Source: Zwartia vadi (GTDB lineage: Bacteria > Pseudomonadota > Gammaproteobacteria > Burkholderiales > Burkholderiaceae_B). Taken from it: 64,000 nt of DNA. This document shows positions 18,455 to 28,697 of the stretch, piece after piece; position 1 is the stretch's first letter, and every line of letters starts with the position of its first letter. The notes under the pieces were generated by a model, which was given only the letters and a program-made list of their open reading frames with translations, did no database searches and had not been told where the DNA came from. The stretch is from contig NZ_JAUHHE010000013.1 of assembly GCF_030410375.1 (NCBI RefSeq), forward strand, positions 54,754 through 118,753, in the 5' to 3' direction. A program made the translations under genes and the position numbers.

Positions 18455-19326
18455 GCGGACACCTTAGGCGTGGGCACAATCGTGGAAGCTTTTCCCCTGA
18501 ATAGCTCTTTGATCGTCAGATTATCCAAAAACACGCGACGAATCACATTGGCCAATAGTTCACCCAACATGATGAGGGTAATGATGCTGATCAAAATCGC
18601 ACAGACGTAGTCGTAGTCGAAGCGTTGGAAGGCGGAAAAAAGAGTCCCGCCTATGCCGCCCGCCCCGACAATCCCAACCATGGTGGAGTTACGCAAATTT
18701 GAATCAAACTGGTAAGTACAAAATCCGATAAAGCGCGGAAAGACTTGTGGCAATACAGAGAAAATAATCACATTCGCGAAGGACGCCCCTGTTGCACGCA
18801 CCGCTTCGACCTGTTTCAGTGAAATTTCCTCTATTGACTCGGTGAATAACTTGCCGATGAATCCAATCGAAGCGACTGTCAAGGCCAAAATACCCGCCAA
18901 GGCTCCGAACCCCACCGCTTTGACGAATAAAATTGCAACGATGACAGGATGAAGCGCACGACAAAACGCAACAATCGTTCGAGCAGGCCATGATGCCCAA
19001 CCCGGCATCAAATTACGGGCGCCAAGCAAGCCCAGAGGCAGGGCTAAAAAAATACCCAGGGTCGAAGCGAGCACTGCGATTTCAAGACTTTCCGAAAGTC
19101 CTTTTATCAGCAAGTTATAACGCTCGAAATTTGGTGGAAACATCCGATCTAAAAATTTTGCCGCATGCCCAAGCCCTGCAACAAACCTGGCAAACGTGAC
19201 ATCTAGCTGCATGCTTGCATAAATCACATACAAAACTGCTAGCACAAGGCCGGCCTTGGCTTTAAGGGACATCGTAAAAGGCTTAGGATGCGCGCGCGAT
19301 GCGCTTAAAGGCGTGGCGTTTATCAT
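18451..19326 (-). CDS. phnE: Phosphonate-type ABC transporter permease (first PhnE)
   Basis: A 291-residue permease, paralogous to its downstream neighbour. It shows [20 protein letters not shown] (the EAA-type loop), [19 protein letters not shown] and several hydrophobic helices. The start ATG overlaps the phnC stop by four bases, so translation is coupled. It works with the PhnC ATPase and the PhnD receptor. No carbon-phosphorus lyase or phosphonatase gene lies in the window. Confidence 0.92.
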   Translation of the reverse strand: MINATPLSASRAHPKPFTMSLKAKAGLVLAVLYVIYASMQLDVTFARFVAGLGHAAKFLDRMFPPNFERYNLLIKGLSESLEIAVLASTLGIFLALPLGLLGARNLMPGWASWPARTIVAFCRALHPVIVAILFVKAVGFGALAGILALTVASIGFIGKLFTESIEEISLKQVEAVRATGASFANVIIFSVLPQVFPRFIGFCTYQFDSNLRNSTMVGIVGAGGIGGTLFSAFQRFDYDYVCAILISIITLIMLGELLANVIRRVFLDNLTIKELFRGKASTIVPTPKVSA

Positions 19327-20093
19327 ACGATCCAGGACTCGCCGCCATAGATTCTTTTGAGCATCCCGTGATCCAAGCCTGCGGCAGGTCCATCATAGAC
19401 AACTTCACCGCCCGACATCCCGATCAAACGCGTAGCATAGCGTTTTGCTAACTCCACATCATGCATATTGATCATGACAGGAATCTGCTGCGCCTGAGCT
19501 TGAGCCGTGAGCAGCTCCATAATTTCCACTGACGTCTTGGGATCCAGAGAAGATGTGGGCTCGTCAGCCAATAAAATCGCAGGCGCCTGCATGAGCGCAC
19601 GCGCGATACCAACTCGCTGACGCTGCCCACCGGATAAAGCATCAGCACGCTGGCTCGCAAAGTCTCCAAGCCCGACCGTATCAAGATAGCGATACGCCTG
19701 CTCGATGTCCTCTGGCTTAAAACTGCGAAACCAAGCTTTCCAGGCCGGCAAGTATCCTAGACGACCCGTGAGCAAATTTTCCATTACGGTCAGTCGCTCA
19801 ACGAGGTTGTATTCCTGAAACACCATGCCAATATGACGGCGTGCATGACGCAAAGCTGCCCCACGCACGCGGGTCAAGTCAACAGTGCCCTGAGCGGTGT
19901 TTAAGGTAATCTGACCGGCTGAAGGCTCAACCAGACGATTGATGCAGCGCAGCAATGTGCTTTTGCCTGTTCCGGATGGACCAATGATCGCGGTGACCTC
20001 TTGACCCGAAATTTCCAGATCAATCCCTTTCAGGACAGGGTGGCCTGCTCGATAGGACTTGACCAACCCTGTAATGCTCAATGCTGCAGCCAT
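19323..20093 (-). CDS. phnC: Phosphonate-type ABC transporter ATP-binding protein
   Basis: A 256-residue ABC ATPase of the PhnC class. Walker A is GPSGTGKST (38-46), the Q-loop lies in [15 protein letters not shown] (the QEYNLV form is typical of PhnC), the signature is [15 protein letters not shown] and Walker B is [13 protein letters not shown]. The frame is open to 20171, but the ATG at 20093 lies four bases after the phnD stop and gives the family N-terminus; the upstream part overlaps the lysine/alanine tail of phnD. It energises uptake through the two PhnE proteins. Confidence 0.93.
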   Translation of the reverse strand: MAAALSITGLVKSYRAGHPVLKGIDLEISGQEVTAIIGPSGTGKSTLLRCINRLVEPSAGQITLNTAQGTVDLTRVRGAALRHARRHIGMVFQEYNLVERLTVMENLLTGRLGYLPAWKAWFRSFKPEDIEQAYRYLDTVGLGDFASQRADALSGGQRQRVGIARALMQAPAILLADEPTSSLDPKTSVEIMELLTAQAQAQQIPVMINMHDVELAKRYATRLIGMSGGEVVYDGPAAGLDHGMLKRIYGGESWIV

Positions 20094-20097
20094 AAAA

Positions 20098-21108
20098 CTA
20101 CTTACCCTTTGCTTTTGCTTTTGCTTTCTCTGCTTCGCGGTCGTATGCGGCGCGGTTGAACTTCTCACCACCCGCCTCAGCCACTTCGCGTACGATCGCC
20201 CAATCCTTTTCGTATGTCACAGGATAGAAACGGTCTGCTCCATCAAAAGCTTTTTGCATCGCTGCAGGGTAACGGTAGTCATAGAAACACTTCAGCATTT
20301 GATCTCGGAAACCTGGCTCAAGGTCATGCGCGTAAGCAAATGAAGAGGTCGGAAACTTTGGACTCGTGTAGATGATGCGGAAGTCGTCTTTGTTGATCTG
20401 ACCACGGGCGGCCATGCGATAAAACACGTCTGAGGCGACAGCAGCGGCGTCATAGTCGCCAGAATTCACACCCATGACGGACTGATCATGCTTGCCTGAA
20501 AACAAGATTTTGTAGTCTTTTTCAGGAGCCAGCCCCTGCTTGGGGAACAAAGCCATCGGTGCCATGTGGCCTGAATTGGAAGAAGGTGAAGTATGCGCAA
20601 CTTTTTTACCTTTCAGATCAGGCATTGTCTTGAAAGGACTGTCTTTTTTGACAATCACAATCAGGTTATAGCCTTGGAAGCCGTCGGCAGTACCTTTCAC
20701 GGCAAACGGCACCGCACCTGCAATGTTGACAGCAAAGGCTGTCGGACCTGTGGAAAAACCTCCCACATGGAGTCGGCCTGAGCGCATGGCTTCGATTTCA
20801 GCGGCATTGCTCTGCACCTGATAGAACACCACGCGCTTGCCAGTGCACTGAGCAAGATGCTTGGTAAAAGGTGTGAAAATCTCTTCGTAGACCGCAGGAT
20901 CTTCAACAGGGGTGTATGTGAAAACTAACGTTGAAGGGGTCTTGAGCTTTGATTTGTCCGTCGGCGTGTCAGCCACCATATCTTTGTTTGCATCGCAATA
21001 CAAAGAATCCAAATCGCCCCGGTTCGGGCAGGCTTGGGCAAAGCTCATGCTAGAGGCGCCCATCGACAATGCAGCAAGGCCCGCTGAAACAAGCAGGGAA
21101 AATCTCAT
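20098..21108 (-). CDS. phnD: Phosphate/phosphite/phosphonate-type ABC transporter substrate-binding protein
   Basis: A 336-residue periplasmic receptor of the PhnD family. The ATG at 21108 has AGGAG upstream and begins a signal peptide ending near SFAQA; an in-frame start at 21135 lacks a ribosome site. Family features are the [16 protein letters not shown] segment, [13 protein letters not shown] and [16 protein letters not shown]. The C-terminus is an unusual Lys/Ala repeat ([11 protein letters not shown]), partly shared with the phnC ribosome site. It probably captures phosphonates or a similar oxyanion; the pocket cannot be resolved by eye. Confidence 0.91.
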   Translation of the reverse strand: MRFSLLVSAGLAALSMGASSMSFAQACPNRGDLDSLYCDANKDMVADTPTDKSKLKTPSTLVFTYTPVEDPAVYEEIFTPFTKHLAQCTGKRVVFYQVQSNAAEIEAMRSGRLHVGGFSTGPTAFAVNIAGAVPFAVKGTADGFQGYNLIVIVKKDSPFKTMPDLKGKKVAHTSPSSNSGHMAPMALFPKQGLAPEKDYKILFSGKHDQSVMGVNSGDYDAAAVASDVFYRMAARGQINKDDFRIIYTSPKFPTSSFAYAHDLEPGFRDQMLKCFYDYRYPAAMQKAFDGADRFYPVTYEKDWAIVREVAEAGGEKFNRAAYDREAEKAKAKAKGK

Positions 21109-21205
21109 TTTTTGTCTCCTATACGCTCTATTCAAGCGCGCAGTGATAAAGTGTGAGTCGAATATAAACCTGAATGACCATTTTTGTAACTGCTCGTTTT
21201 CCTAT

Positions 21206-22894
21206 ATGACCACGATTTCAGCACCCGCCGTACCCCGTCCCGCAGCGACCGTCATTCTCGCTAGAAATGTCAGCGATGGCATTGAAGTGTTCATGATGGA
21301 ACGAACGACTGCCGTCGAATTCGCCAAAGGCATGCATGTTTTTCCAGGCGGTGCGCTTGATCGGACAGACCATCATCCCGACATTGCCTCGCTGTGTGTC
21401 GGGCTCGATGACAAGCGTGCCAGTGAGACGCTCGGCATTGACCAGGGCGGTCTGGCTTACTGGATTGCAGCGATCCGCGAGTGCTTCGAAGAGTCTGGTT
21501 TGTTGTTGGGTTACCGGGACAATGATCAGCTCCTACAGTTGGCAACCGAAGAGGCCGACAGGCTTGCAAACCTGCGGCTTGAAATGGCGCAAAACAAGCT
21601 CTCATTTGTGGACATCCTAATGCGTGAGCAGGTCAAAGCCGCTACGGATCGGATCGCTTACTACAGCCATTGGGTCACGCAGGCGGGGCGTCCAAGACGC
21701 TACGACACACGTTTTTTTGTTGCGCAAGCGCCAGAGGGCCAAACTGCACTGGAAGATAATCATGAAACCGTTGGTCAGATCTGGGTCCGTCCCGACCAGG
21801 CCATTGACTTGCATCGTTCAGGCTCGCTCAACCTGATGTTTCCCACCATCAAAACACTTGAAAGTCTCGCACCCTTTAAACATGTCGAAGAGCTTCTGGA
21901 GTATGCGCGCAAACCAAGGCCCAAATTGGTGATGGCCCCCGTAACGGGAAAATCACGTGCCGGCGAAACGCATACATTGATCCCCGGCGATTTTGCCTAC
22001 GCTGAAATTAAAAAGATCGATCCGGACAATCAAGGTACATGCTGCGCCTACATTGAACCGGGTGTTGCCGTGAAAATCGGCCATGACGTACTGCGGGTCA
22101 CTGCTGCCAATCCTGGCATGATGACCGGTCCTGGCACCAATAGCTATCTCATCGGCAACGCGACGGAAGGTGTCGCGGTGATTGATCCGGGCCCGCTCCT
22201 CGAAGAACATATCCATGCTTTACTTACGGCGGCTCCCGGTCCCATCCGATGGATTCTCTGTACCCATACCCACTTGGATCACTCCCCTGCCGCTGCAGTG
22301 CTCAAGCAAAGAACAGGAGCGACCGTGTATGGCATGCCTGCCCCTGCTTTTTCCAATCAAGATCAGACTTTCACTCCCGACCATATCGTGTCGCACCAAG
22401 AACGCCTCGATCTTGGGGGCATGTCGATTCGTGTCCTACACACCCCTGGCCATGCCTCTAATCAGGTTTGCTTCTTACTAGAGTCTCAAAATCTCCTGTT
22501 CACGGGAGATCACATCATGCAAGGCTCAACAGTAGTAATCAGCCCGCCGGATGGCAATATGGTTGAATATCTCGCCTCATTACGTTTACTACTTGACGAA
22601 CAAATCGACTATCTCGCTCCTGGCCATGGCTTTCTCATGGATAAGCCAGCGGAGAACGTCGAAAGAATTTTGATCCACAGGCAGGAGCGAGAAAATAAAG
22701 TGATGGCTGCCCTTAAAAGAGCGGCCAAACCAGACACACTCGAGGCTTTGGTCAAGCTCGCCTACGACGATACCCCAGAGCGTTTGCATGTTGTTGCGCA
22801 AAAATCTTTACTCGCGCATCTGAATAAACTCCATCAAGAATCGCGCGTAGTCCTGGAGGGTAACCTCTGGAGTCTGCCCACACAGTCGACGTAA
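21206..22894 (+). CDS. NUDIX hydrolase / metallo-beta-lactamase fusion protein
   Basis: A 562-residue protein with two hydrolase domains. The N-terminal half has a NUDIX-type region: FPGGALD (46-52) and, after a long insert, IRECFEESGLL (90-100), which keeps the REx2EE core. The C-terminal half, from about residue 290, is a metallo-beta-lactamase fold with HTHLDH (354-359), GHASNQVCF and TGDHI, similar to LACTB2-like enzymes. The open frame reaches 20912 but the first 98 codons overlap the phnD gene and its leader; the ATG at 21206 starts the family sequence. The two activities may act on one nucleotide- or CoA-linked compound, which is inference. The next gene starts 3 bases after its stop. 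Confidence 0.85.
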   Translation: MTTISAPAVPRPAATVILARNVSDGIEVFMMERTTAVEFAKGMHVFPGGALDRTDHHPDIASLCVGLDDKRASETLGIDQGGLAYWIAAIRECFEESGLLLGYRDNDQLLQLATEEADRLANLRLEMAQNKLSFVDILMREQVKAATDRIAYYSHWVTQAGRPRRYDTRFFVAQAPEGQTALEDNHETVGQIWVRPDQAIDLHRSGSLNLMFPTIKTLESLAPFKHVEELLEYARKPRPKLVMAPVTGKSRAGETHTLIPGDFAYAEIKKIDPDNQGTCCAYIEPGVAVKIGHDVLRVTAANPGMMTGPGTNSYLIGNATEGVAVIDPGPLLEEHIHALLTAAPGPIRWILCTHTHLDHSPAAAVLKQRTGATVYGMPAPAFSNQDQTFTPDHIVSHQERLDLGGMSIRVLHTPGHASNQVCFLLESQNLLFTGDHIMQGSTVVISPPDGNMVEYLASLRLLLDEQIDYLAPGHGFLMDKPAENVERILIHRQERENKVMAALKRAAKPDTLEALVKLAYDDTPERLHVVAQKSLLAHLNKLHQESRVVLEGNLWSLPTQST

Positions 22895-22897
22895 AAA

Positions 22898-24478
22898 ATG
22901 GATCGCCGCTCCTTTCTCGTCACGACCAGTGCGACAGCGACGCTGTTTAGTTCACCTTTCAAACTTGCTGCGCAGTCACCACAGCGCACCTTTCGCTGGG
23001 TTCCCTCAACCGACCTGTCCGTCCTGGACCCGGTTTTTACAACGGCTGCGATAACAGCCTGCCATGCCTTGCAAGTTTTCGACACGCTCTTTGGTCTGGA
23101 TGCGCAGTATCAGCCCCAGCTACAAATGCTGGAAAAAGCAAATCTGTCCGAAGACAAGCTTCAGTGGACTCTGACGCTGCGAGCAGACTTGAGCTTTCAC
23201 GATGACAAGCCTGTGACTGCCACCGATGTCATCACTAGTCTGAAACGCTTTGGTCAACGCAACCTGTTGGGACAAACTCTCTTTAGTGTGGTCACTGACA
23301 TCAGGTCGACCGATCCCGCCACCATCATCATTACCTTGAGCAGACCGTTTTCTCTATTACCCTACACGCTCGCCTCCGCATCGGCCTCTATCATGCCGCA
23401 ACGTCTGGCCAGCACGCCGAACAATGTTGCGATTAAAGAAGTTATTGGCAGCGGCCCTTTCCGTTTTTTACCCGAACTGTGGGTATCTGGGTCAAAGGTA
23501 GAGTACGCAAAAGCTGCAAAGTATGTTCCGCGCCAACAAGGTATCGCCAGTAATACTGCCGGTCCGAAAATCGCCCACATCGACACGCTCAAGTGGCTCA
23601 TTATTCCCGACCGAGCCACCGCGGTTGCAGCGCTTCAAAATAACGAAATCGATGGCATCGAATTAGTCGATAACGACTTTATTCCGATGCTACGCAAAAA
23701 TCCGCGTATCGAGCTGATCAAGGCGGCTTTACCGGCGATATTTATCATGCGCTTTAATCATCTGCATGCGCCGTTCAATGATGTGGAAATGCGTCGGGTC
23801 ATTTTGTCTGTCATCAATCAGTCAGACTATATGATGGCGGCCAATGGCGCGGAATTTCCAGAGTATTGGAATGACAAATGCGGCGTCTTTGCGCCGGGTA
23901 CGCCCATGGCGTCGCAGGCCGGTATGGAAAAGCTTACAGGCAAACGCGACATCAAACGCGCGAGAAAACGCATTCAGGAATTGGGCTACAACGGGGAACC
24001 AATTGTGATCTTGGATCCCGTTGATGCAGCCCCCTATCATGCATGCGCGCTCGTGACGGAGGATTTATTTAAACAACTGGGACTCAAAACCGAGTTGAGA
24101 CCCATGAATTGGGGCACCTATCTGCAGCGTCGAAACAATCAAGACTCACCTGCCGCAGGAGGGTGGAACGTCGCGTTCACCGCACTGACCGGCACCAGCA
24201 ACCTTGATCCGGCCTCCAATCTGGGGATTCGCGGTACGGGCACACAAGGATGGTTCGGCTGGCCCACTAACGAAAAGCTGGAAACACTGCGGATGGACTG
24301 GTTTTTTGCCGACTCACTTTCAGAGAGACAAAAAATTTGTCAGGCGATTCAGCTGGAAGTGTTTGAACACGTTCCCTATATTCCTTTAGGCGCCAATTAC
24401 AACTTGAGCGCGATCAGGAAAAATTGGCAAAACTTTCAATCCCAAGGTCCCGTTTTTTATACGACACACTCAACCTGA
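22898..24478 (+). CDS. Orphan oligopeptide-type ABC substrate-binding protein, paralogue of the 2385-3983 protein
   Basis: A 526-residue SBP_bac_5 protein with the same RR-containing N-terminus (MDRRSFLVTTSATATLF) as the binding protein at 2385-3983, and many identical blocks such as FNHLHAPFN, DKCGVF, LVTEDLFKQLG and PYIPLGA. It begins three bases after the NUDIX/MBL gene, so the two are surely co-transcribed. No permease or ATPase gene accompanies it; it may feed the transporter encoded at 4008-7679. The ligand could be a substrate of the NUDIX/MBL enzyme or one related to it. Confidence 0.9.
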   Translation: MDRRSFLVTTSATATLFSSPFKLAAQSPQRTFRWVPSTDLSVLDPVFTTAAITACHALQVFDTLFGLDAQYQPQLQMLEKANLSEDKLQWTLTLRADLSFHDDKPVTATDVITSLKRFGQRNLLGQTLFSVVTDIRSTDPATIIITLSRPFSLLPYTLASASASIMPQRLASTPNNVAIKEVIGSGPFRFLPELWVSGSKVEYAKAAKYVPRQQGIASNTAGPKIAHIDTLKWLIIPDRATAVAALQNNEIDGIELVDNDFIPMLRKNPRIELIKAALPAIFIMRFNHLHAPFNDVEMRRVILSVINQSDYMMAANGAEFPEYWNDKCGVFAPGTPMASQAGMEKLTGKRDIKRARKRIQELGYNGEPIVILDPVDAAPYHACALVTEDLFKQLGLKTELRPMNWGTYLQRRNNQDSPAAGGWNVAFTALTGTSNLDPASNLGIRGTGTQGWFGWPTNEKLETLRMDWFFADSLSERQKICQAIQLEVFEHVPYIPLGANYNLSAIRKNWQNFQSQGPVFYTTHST

Positions 24479-24486
24479 CTATCCGC

Positions 24487-27400
24487 TTAGGCGTCCTGGG
24501 ACTGAGGCGCAACCTTGTTTCTGAACACCTTTTTGCGTGCGCGTCTGAGCCATTGATCCAAATCATCTATATACGTAAATACAGCAGGAATCACCAGCAG
24601 GCTTAGTAACGTTGAAGTCATCAGGCCACCGATCACTGCAATCGCCATCGGTGAGCGAAAACTCGGATCCGACCCCCAACCAATCGCGATGGGGATCATG
24701 CCCGCAGTCATCGCAATAGTGGTCATGACAATCGGCCGCGCACGCTTGTGGCAGGCATCGATCAAGGCTTCGTTGCGCAATAAGCCGTTGCGTCTGGCTG
24801 TGATCGCATACTCGACGAGCAAGATCGAATTCTTGGTGACAACGCCCATCAGCATGAGCAAACCAATCAGCGAGGGCATCGAAAAACTTTTTCCAGTCAA
24901 AAGCAGTCCGACAAACGCACCACCAATCGAGAGCGGTAATGCACCCAAAATCGTGATGGGCTGTAAAAAGTCATGAAACAACAACACCAAGATCATGTAG
25001 ATGCATAAAAGACCAATCATCATCGCCAAACCAAAACTTGCAAACAAGGCCTGCATTTCCTTGGTATCACCTAATTCCGCAAGCGTGACGCCCGGTGGCA
25101 GATTACGCAAGCTTGGCAAAGCCATGGCATCTGCAAAGGCCTCGCCAAGTGGCCGCCCCCCCAACTCAACATCCAGAATCACATTACGGCTTCGGTTCAG
25201 ACGATCAATTTGTGCGGGTCCGCTATCCATGGTGAATGTCACGACATTACCAAGCAAGGTGGGTCCATAGCGTCCGGGCACGGTTAATCTTTCAAGCGCC
25301 GCGATATCAGTGCGGGTCGCATCAGGCAATTTCACGCGGATGGGTATTTGTCGCTCGGCCAGATTCAATTTAGCCAACCCGACATCGTAATCACCGCTGG
25401 TGGCAACGCGCAGTGTTTCAGCGATGCTTTGAGCAGTCACGCCCAAATCAGCGGCACGGGCAAAGTCAGGACGCACAATTAGCTCAGGGCGCACCAGACT
25501 GGCTGAGGAAGTCACGCCTCCCACTCCCTTGAGTGTGCGCAGATCACGCTCAGCGGCTTGTGCTGCTTTGCTGAGCGCCACGGGATCCTCGCTCTGCAAG
25601 ACTATCTGCATTTTGACGCCAACGTCCTGAGCGCCTACAGTAATCCGAACACCAGGCTCATTGGAGAGCACCCGTCGAATATCAGCTTCCACTTCTTGTT
25701 GATTTTTACTACGATCCGAGCGATGCGACAGCATCACGGTGAGTGCGGCCTTGCGAACCTCTGCGGCAGAACCCCGGGCGAATACATCCCCTGAAACGCC
25801 CCCCCCCACAGAACTAAACACACTCTTGACCTCAGGAATCAAAGACAATTTTTTCTTGACTTGCTCGGCTGCGCGTAGCGTATCCTCAAGCGTGCTGCCC
25901 GGGGCACGCTCAATGTTGACCATCGTTTGACCCCGATCTGCCGGCGGCACGAATCCCTTTGGCAACAGAGGCACCAATGCAAGCGATCCGGCAAAAAAGG
26001 CGAAAGCAAATATGATCGTCGCAAGACGATGACTCAGACACCACTTCACTGACAAAAGGTAATGGCGCATCACCCAGCTGTCGGGACGAGGCTCTGCGTG
26101 TTTGCCACCGAGCGGCTTCATCAGATAGGCCGCCATCATTGGTGTTAATAAACGCGCCACAACCAAAGAGGCCATGATAGCCAACACAGCTGTCCAACCA
26201 AACTGTTTGAAAAACTTGCCCGGCACGCCATCCATGAACGCCGTCGGTAAAAAGACCGCAACCAGGGCAAAGGTCGTCGCAATCACAGCCATGCCAATTT
26301 CGTCGGCTGCATCCATCGCTGCCTGAAAAGGCGTTTTACCCATTTGCAGGTGACGCGCGATGTTTTCAACCTCGACGATCGCATCATCGACCAAGATGCC
26401 CACCACCAACGCAAGAGACGTCAAGGTCACCATGTTCAGAGTAAAGCCAAACAAATAGATACCCAGAAACGCAGGCAAAATCGATAATGGCAAAGCGGCA
26501 GCAGAGACAATGGTGGCGCGCCAGTCACGCAAGAAATACCAAACAACAAGGACCGCAAGAATGGCGCCTTCGTACAGAAGCTGCATCGAGGCCTTGAAGT
26601 TCTCTTCGGTCATTTCAACGTTGTCAATTTGCTCCGTGAATGCGATATCAGGATGGGCAGCTTGCAAACCCTTGATCACTTGGCGAACATCTCTGGCAAC
26701 AGTCACCTCATTGGCACCTTTGCTGCGCATGATCTCAAAGGCAACCACAGGCTGTCCATTCATCAGCGCCAGTGAACGTCGCTCCGCAGTCGTGTCGGTG
26801 ATGGTCGCAATCTGATCCAGTCGCACACGCCGGCCGTCTGACAAAGACAAATCAATGCCACCCAGGTCTTGAGCAGTCTGTGCCGTGGCAATCGTTCGCA
26901 CAGCTTGTTCGGCACCGCCAATATCACCGCGGCCACCAGGTGCCTCTTGTTGAATCAAACGCAATCGTCGAGAAACATCTGCAGCCGTCACACCAAGAGC
27001 GGCCATGCGGGCAGGATCAAGCTCGACCCGAATCTCACGACTCAACCCTCCCATCCGTTTCACACGTCCGACACCATTCACTGTCAGCAATTGTTTGGAG
27101 ACCGTATTGTCTACAAACCAAGAAAGCGCCTCCTGATCCATGCGGTCTGAGGTGATGGCATAGGTCATTAAAGGACGGCCCGCTGTCGTCGCACGCAAAA
27201 TAGTCGGATCTCTGACGTCAGCCGGCAGATCCGCGCGAACCCGCGTGACGGCATCTCTCACATCATTGACTGCCTCCATGACATTTTTTTCAAGAATGAA
27301 CTCGACATTAATGACCACTGTGCCTTCAAGAATCTTGGTGTACATATTCTTGATGCCCTGCAAGGTCGCAATCGAGTTTTCAAGCTTTCGTGCAACCTCG

Positions 27401-27582
27401 GTCTCGAGTGTGGCAGGCGCGGCGCCAGGCAAGCTGGCCTCGACTGTCACCATCGGCAGTTCGATATCCGGAAAATCCTGAACTCCGATGGCTCGAAATG
27501 ACAAAATTCCAGCGATCGATAGCAAAGTGAACAGCAGAATCGCTGGGATGGGATGTCGAATGGAAAAGGCGGAAAAGTTCAT
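24487..27582 (-). CDS. RND efflux pump, inner-membrane transporter (AcrB/HAE1 family)
   Basis: A 1031-residue RND pump. The N-terminus has the first transmembrane helix after FSIRHPIP, then the VQDFPDIELP porter start. The proton relay shows as LVVGILVDDAIVEVEN (Asp399, Asp400) in helix 4, and the second half repeats the fold with MLMGVVTKNSILLVEYA. It works with the adaptor and outer-membrane factor encoded upstream, expelling drugs or hydrophobic compounds from the periplasm or membrane. Its start overlaps the adaptor stop by four bases. The substrate range is unknown. Confidence 0.94.
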   Translation of the reverse strand: MNFSAFSIRHPIPAILLFTLLSIAGILSFRAIGVQDFPDIELPMVTVEASLPGAAPATLETEVARKLENSIATLQGIKNMYTKILEGTVVINVEFILEKNVMEAVNDVRDAVTRVRADLPADVRDPTILRATTAGRPLMTYAITSDRMDQEALSWFVDNTVSKQLLTVNGVGRVKRMGGLSREIRVELDPARMAALGVTAADVSRRLRLIQQEAPGGRGDIGGAEQAVRTIATAQTAQDLGGIDLSLSDGRRVRLDQIATITDTTAERRSLALMNGQPVVAFEIMRSKGANEVTVARDVRQVIKGLQAAHPDIAFTEQIDNVEMTEENFKASMQLLYEGAILAVLVVWYFLRDWRATIVSAAALPLSILPAFLGIYLFGFTLNMVTLTSLALVVGILVDDAIVEVENIARHLQMGKTPFQAAMDAADEIGMAVIATTFALVAVFLPTAFMDGVPGKFFKQFGWTAVLAIMASLVVARLLTPMMAAYLMKPLGGKHAEPRPDSWVMRHYLLSVKWCLSHRLATIIFAFAFFAGSLALVPLLPKGFVPPADRGQTMVNIERAPGSTLEDTLRAAEQVKKKLSLIPEVKSVFSSVGGGVSGDVFARGSAAEVRKAALTVMLSHRSDRSKNQQEVEADIRRVLSNEPGVRITVGAQDVGVKMQIVLQSEDPVALSKAAQAAERDLRTLKGVGGVTSSASLVRPELIVRPDFARAADLGVTAQSIAETLRVATSGDYDVGLAKLNLAERQIPIRVKLPDATRTDIAALERLTVPGRYGPTLLGNVVTFTMDSGPAQIDRLNRSRNVILDVELGGRPLGEAFADAMALPSLRNLPPGVTLAELGDTKEMQALFASFGLAMMIGLLCIYMILVLLFHDFLQPITILGALPLSIGGAFVGLLLTGKSFSMPSLIGLLMLMGVVTKNSILLVEYAITARRNGLLRNEALIDACHKRARPIVMTTIAMTAGMIPIAIGWGSDPSFRSPMAIAVIGGLMTSTLLSLLVIPAVFTYIDDLDQWLRRARKKVFRNKVAPQSQDA

Positions 27583-28697
27583 GACCGTTCAACCGAGACA
27601 AGATCACCGTTTGTCAGGAAACCCGCCCCTAATTCAACAATCGTGTCGGAGGCTGAGACACCGGACAGAACCTCAACTCGCGCGCCAACCCGTCGTCCAA
27701 TCTGGACACGCACCTGCTCGACACGCTGATCCGCTAGGAGTTTAAACACATAACTAAAGCCATCTCGCATCACAACCGATTCTTGAGGCAACGTTAATCC
27801 CTGACTGTCGCCCAGGTTAAACACCCCAGTTGCGAACATACCCGCACGCACGGGTGGTTCGTCATGCAATAAAACAGGCAGATCGACATAGACAATCGCT
27901 GTACGCGCTTGCGCATCAACAGTGGGTCCGATCACACGCACTTTTCCTACGATCGGAGGCTGTCCTTTTGGCACACTCGCGGGGTAGACATCGACAGGCA
28001 TCCCAACCTTGATCCGGCCAAGCTCCTCGGACACCACATCGGCCCGCCACTCAAGCCGATTTTGACGCAACATCTTGAATAGTTCAGCGCCTACTGGCAC
28101 GACCGCTCCAACACTTGCCTGACGCGCTGAAATGACACCGTCATCGGGTGCAACGACTTCGGTGTATTTCAAACGAAGCTCCTGTGACTGGCGATGCGCG
28201 CGTGCGGCCTCCACTCGTGCGGCAGCGGTCTGCTGGGCAGTCAGATACTGGCTGATCTGTTGGGCGGATAACGCGCCGGACGTTTTCAGGCTCCTGGCGC
28301 GCGAGGCGTTCGCCTCGGCATCTGCAAGAGCAGCCAACGCTTCGGACTCCTGTGCCTTTTGAACAGCCAAATCGGCGAGGACCGTATCCTGGGCAAAGAC
28401 TGCGAGCACCTGTCCTTTTTTGACATGATCTCCGACATTGACCCTCACTTCGGCAATGCGTAAGCCACCAACCTGAGCACCGACCGAGGCATCTTGCCAG
28501 GCAGCGATATTACCGTTGGCCCGAATCGTGGCTGGCAAGGCAGTCATGTTCGGCTTTGTCACAGAGACAGTCAACGCGGGACGCGCGGAGGAAGACTGCG
28601 CCGATGCATCTGATATGAGCAACCCGCTCGAAACGCCTGTGAGGATGAGCGTCAAACTGAGTAAAGGTACACGGATTGCGTTCATGATTTGTTTCAT
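27579..28697 (-). CDS. RND efflux periplasmic adaptor (membrane fusion protein)
   Basis: A 372-residue adaptor of the HlyD/AcrA type. After a signal-like N-terminus the biotinyl-lipoyl half-motifs appear (GDHVKKGQVLAVF and VVAPDDGVISARQASVGAVV) around an alpha-helical hairpin rich in Ala, Glu and Ser. The beta-barrel region contains RTAIVYVDLP and VRAGMFATG. The start ATG shares one base with the stop of the outer-membrane factor gene (TAATG); an ATG four codons later is also possible. It bridges the RND pump and the outer-membrane channel. Confidence 0.93.
   Translation of the reverse strand: MKQIMNAIRVPLLSLTLILTGVSSGLLISDASAQSSSARPALTVSVTKPNMTALPATIRANGNIAAWQDASVGAQVGGLRIAEVRVNVGDHVKKGQVLAVFAQDTVLADLAVQKAQESEALAALADAEANASRARSLKTSGALSAQQISQYLTAQQTAAARVEAARAHRQSQELRLKYTEVVAPDDGVISARQASVGAVVPVGAELFKMLRQNRLEWRADVVSEELGRIKVGMPVDVYPASVPKGQPPIVGKVRVIGPTVDAQARTAIVYVDLPVLLHDEPPVRAGMFATGVFNLGDSQGLTLPQESVVMRDGFSYVFKLLADQRVEQVRVQIGRRVGARVEVLSGVSASDTIVELGAGFLTNGDLVSVERS

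Noticed and set aside
20912..21205. N-terminal extension of the NUDIX/MBL open frame
   Set aside because: It overlaps the phnD gene on the other strand and includes non-conserved sequence; the ATG at 21206 fits the domain start.
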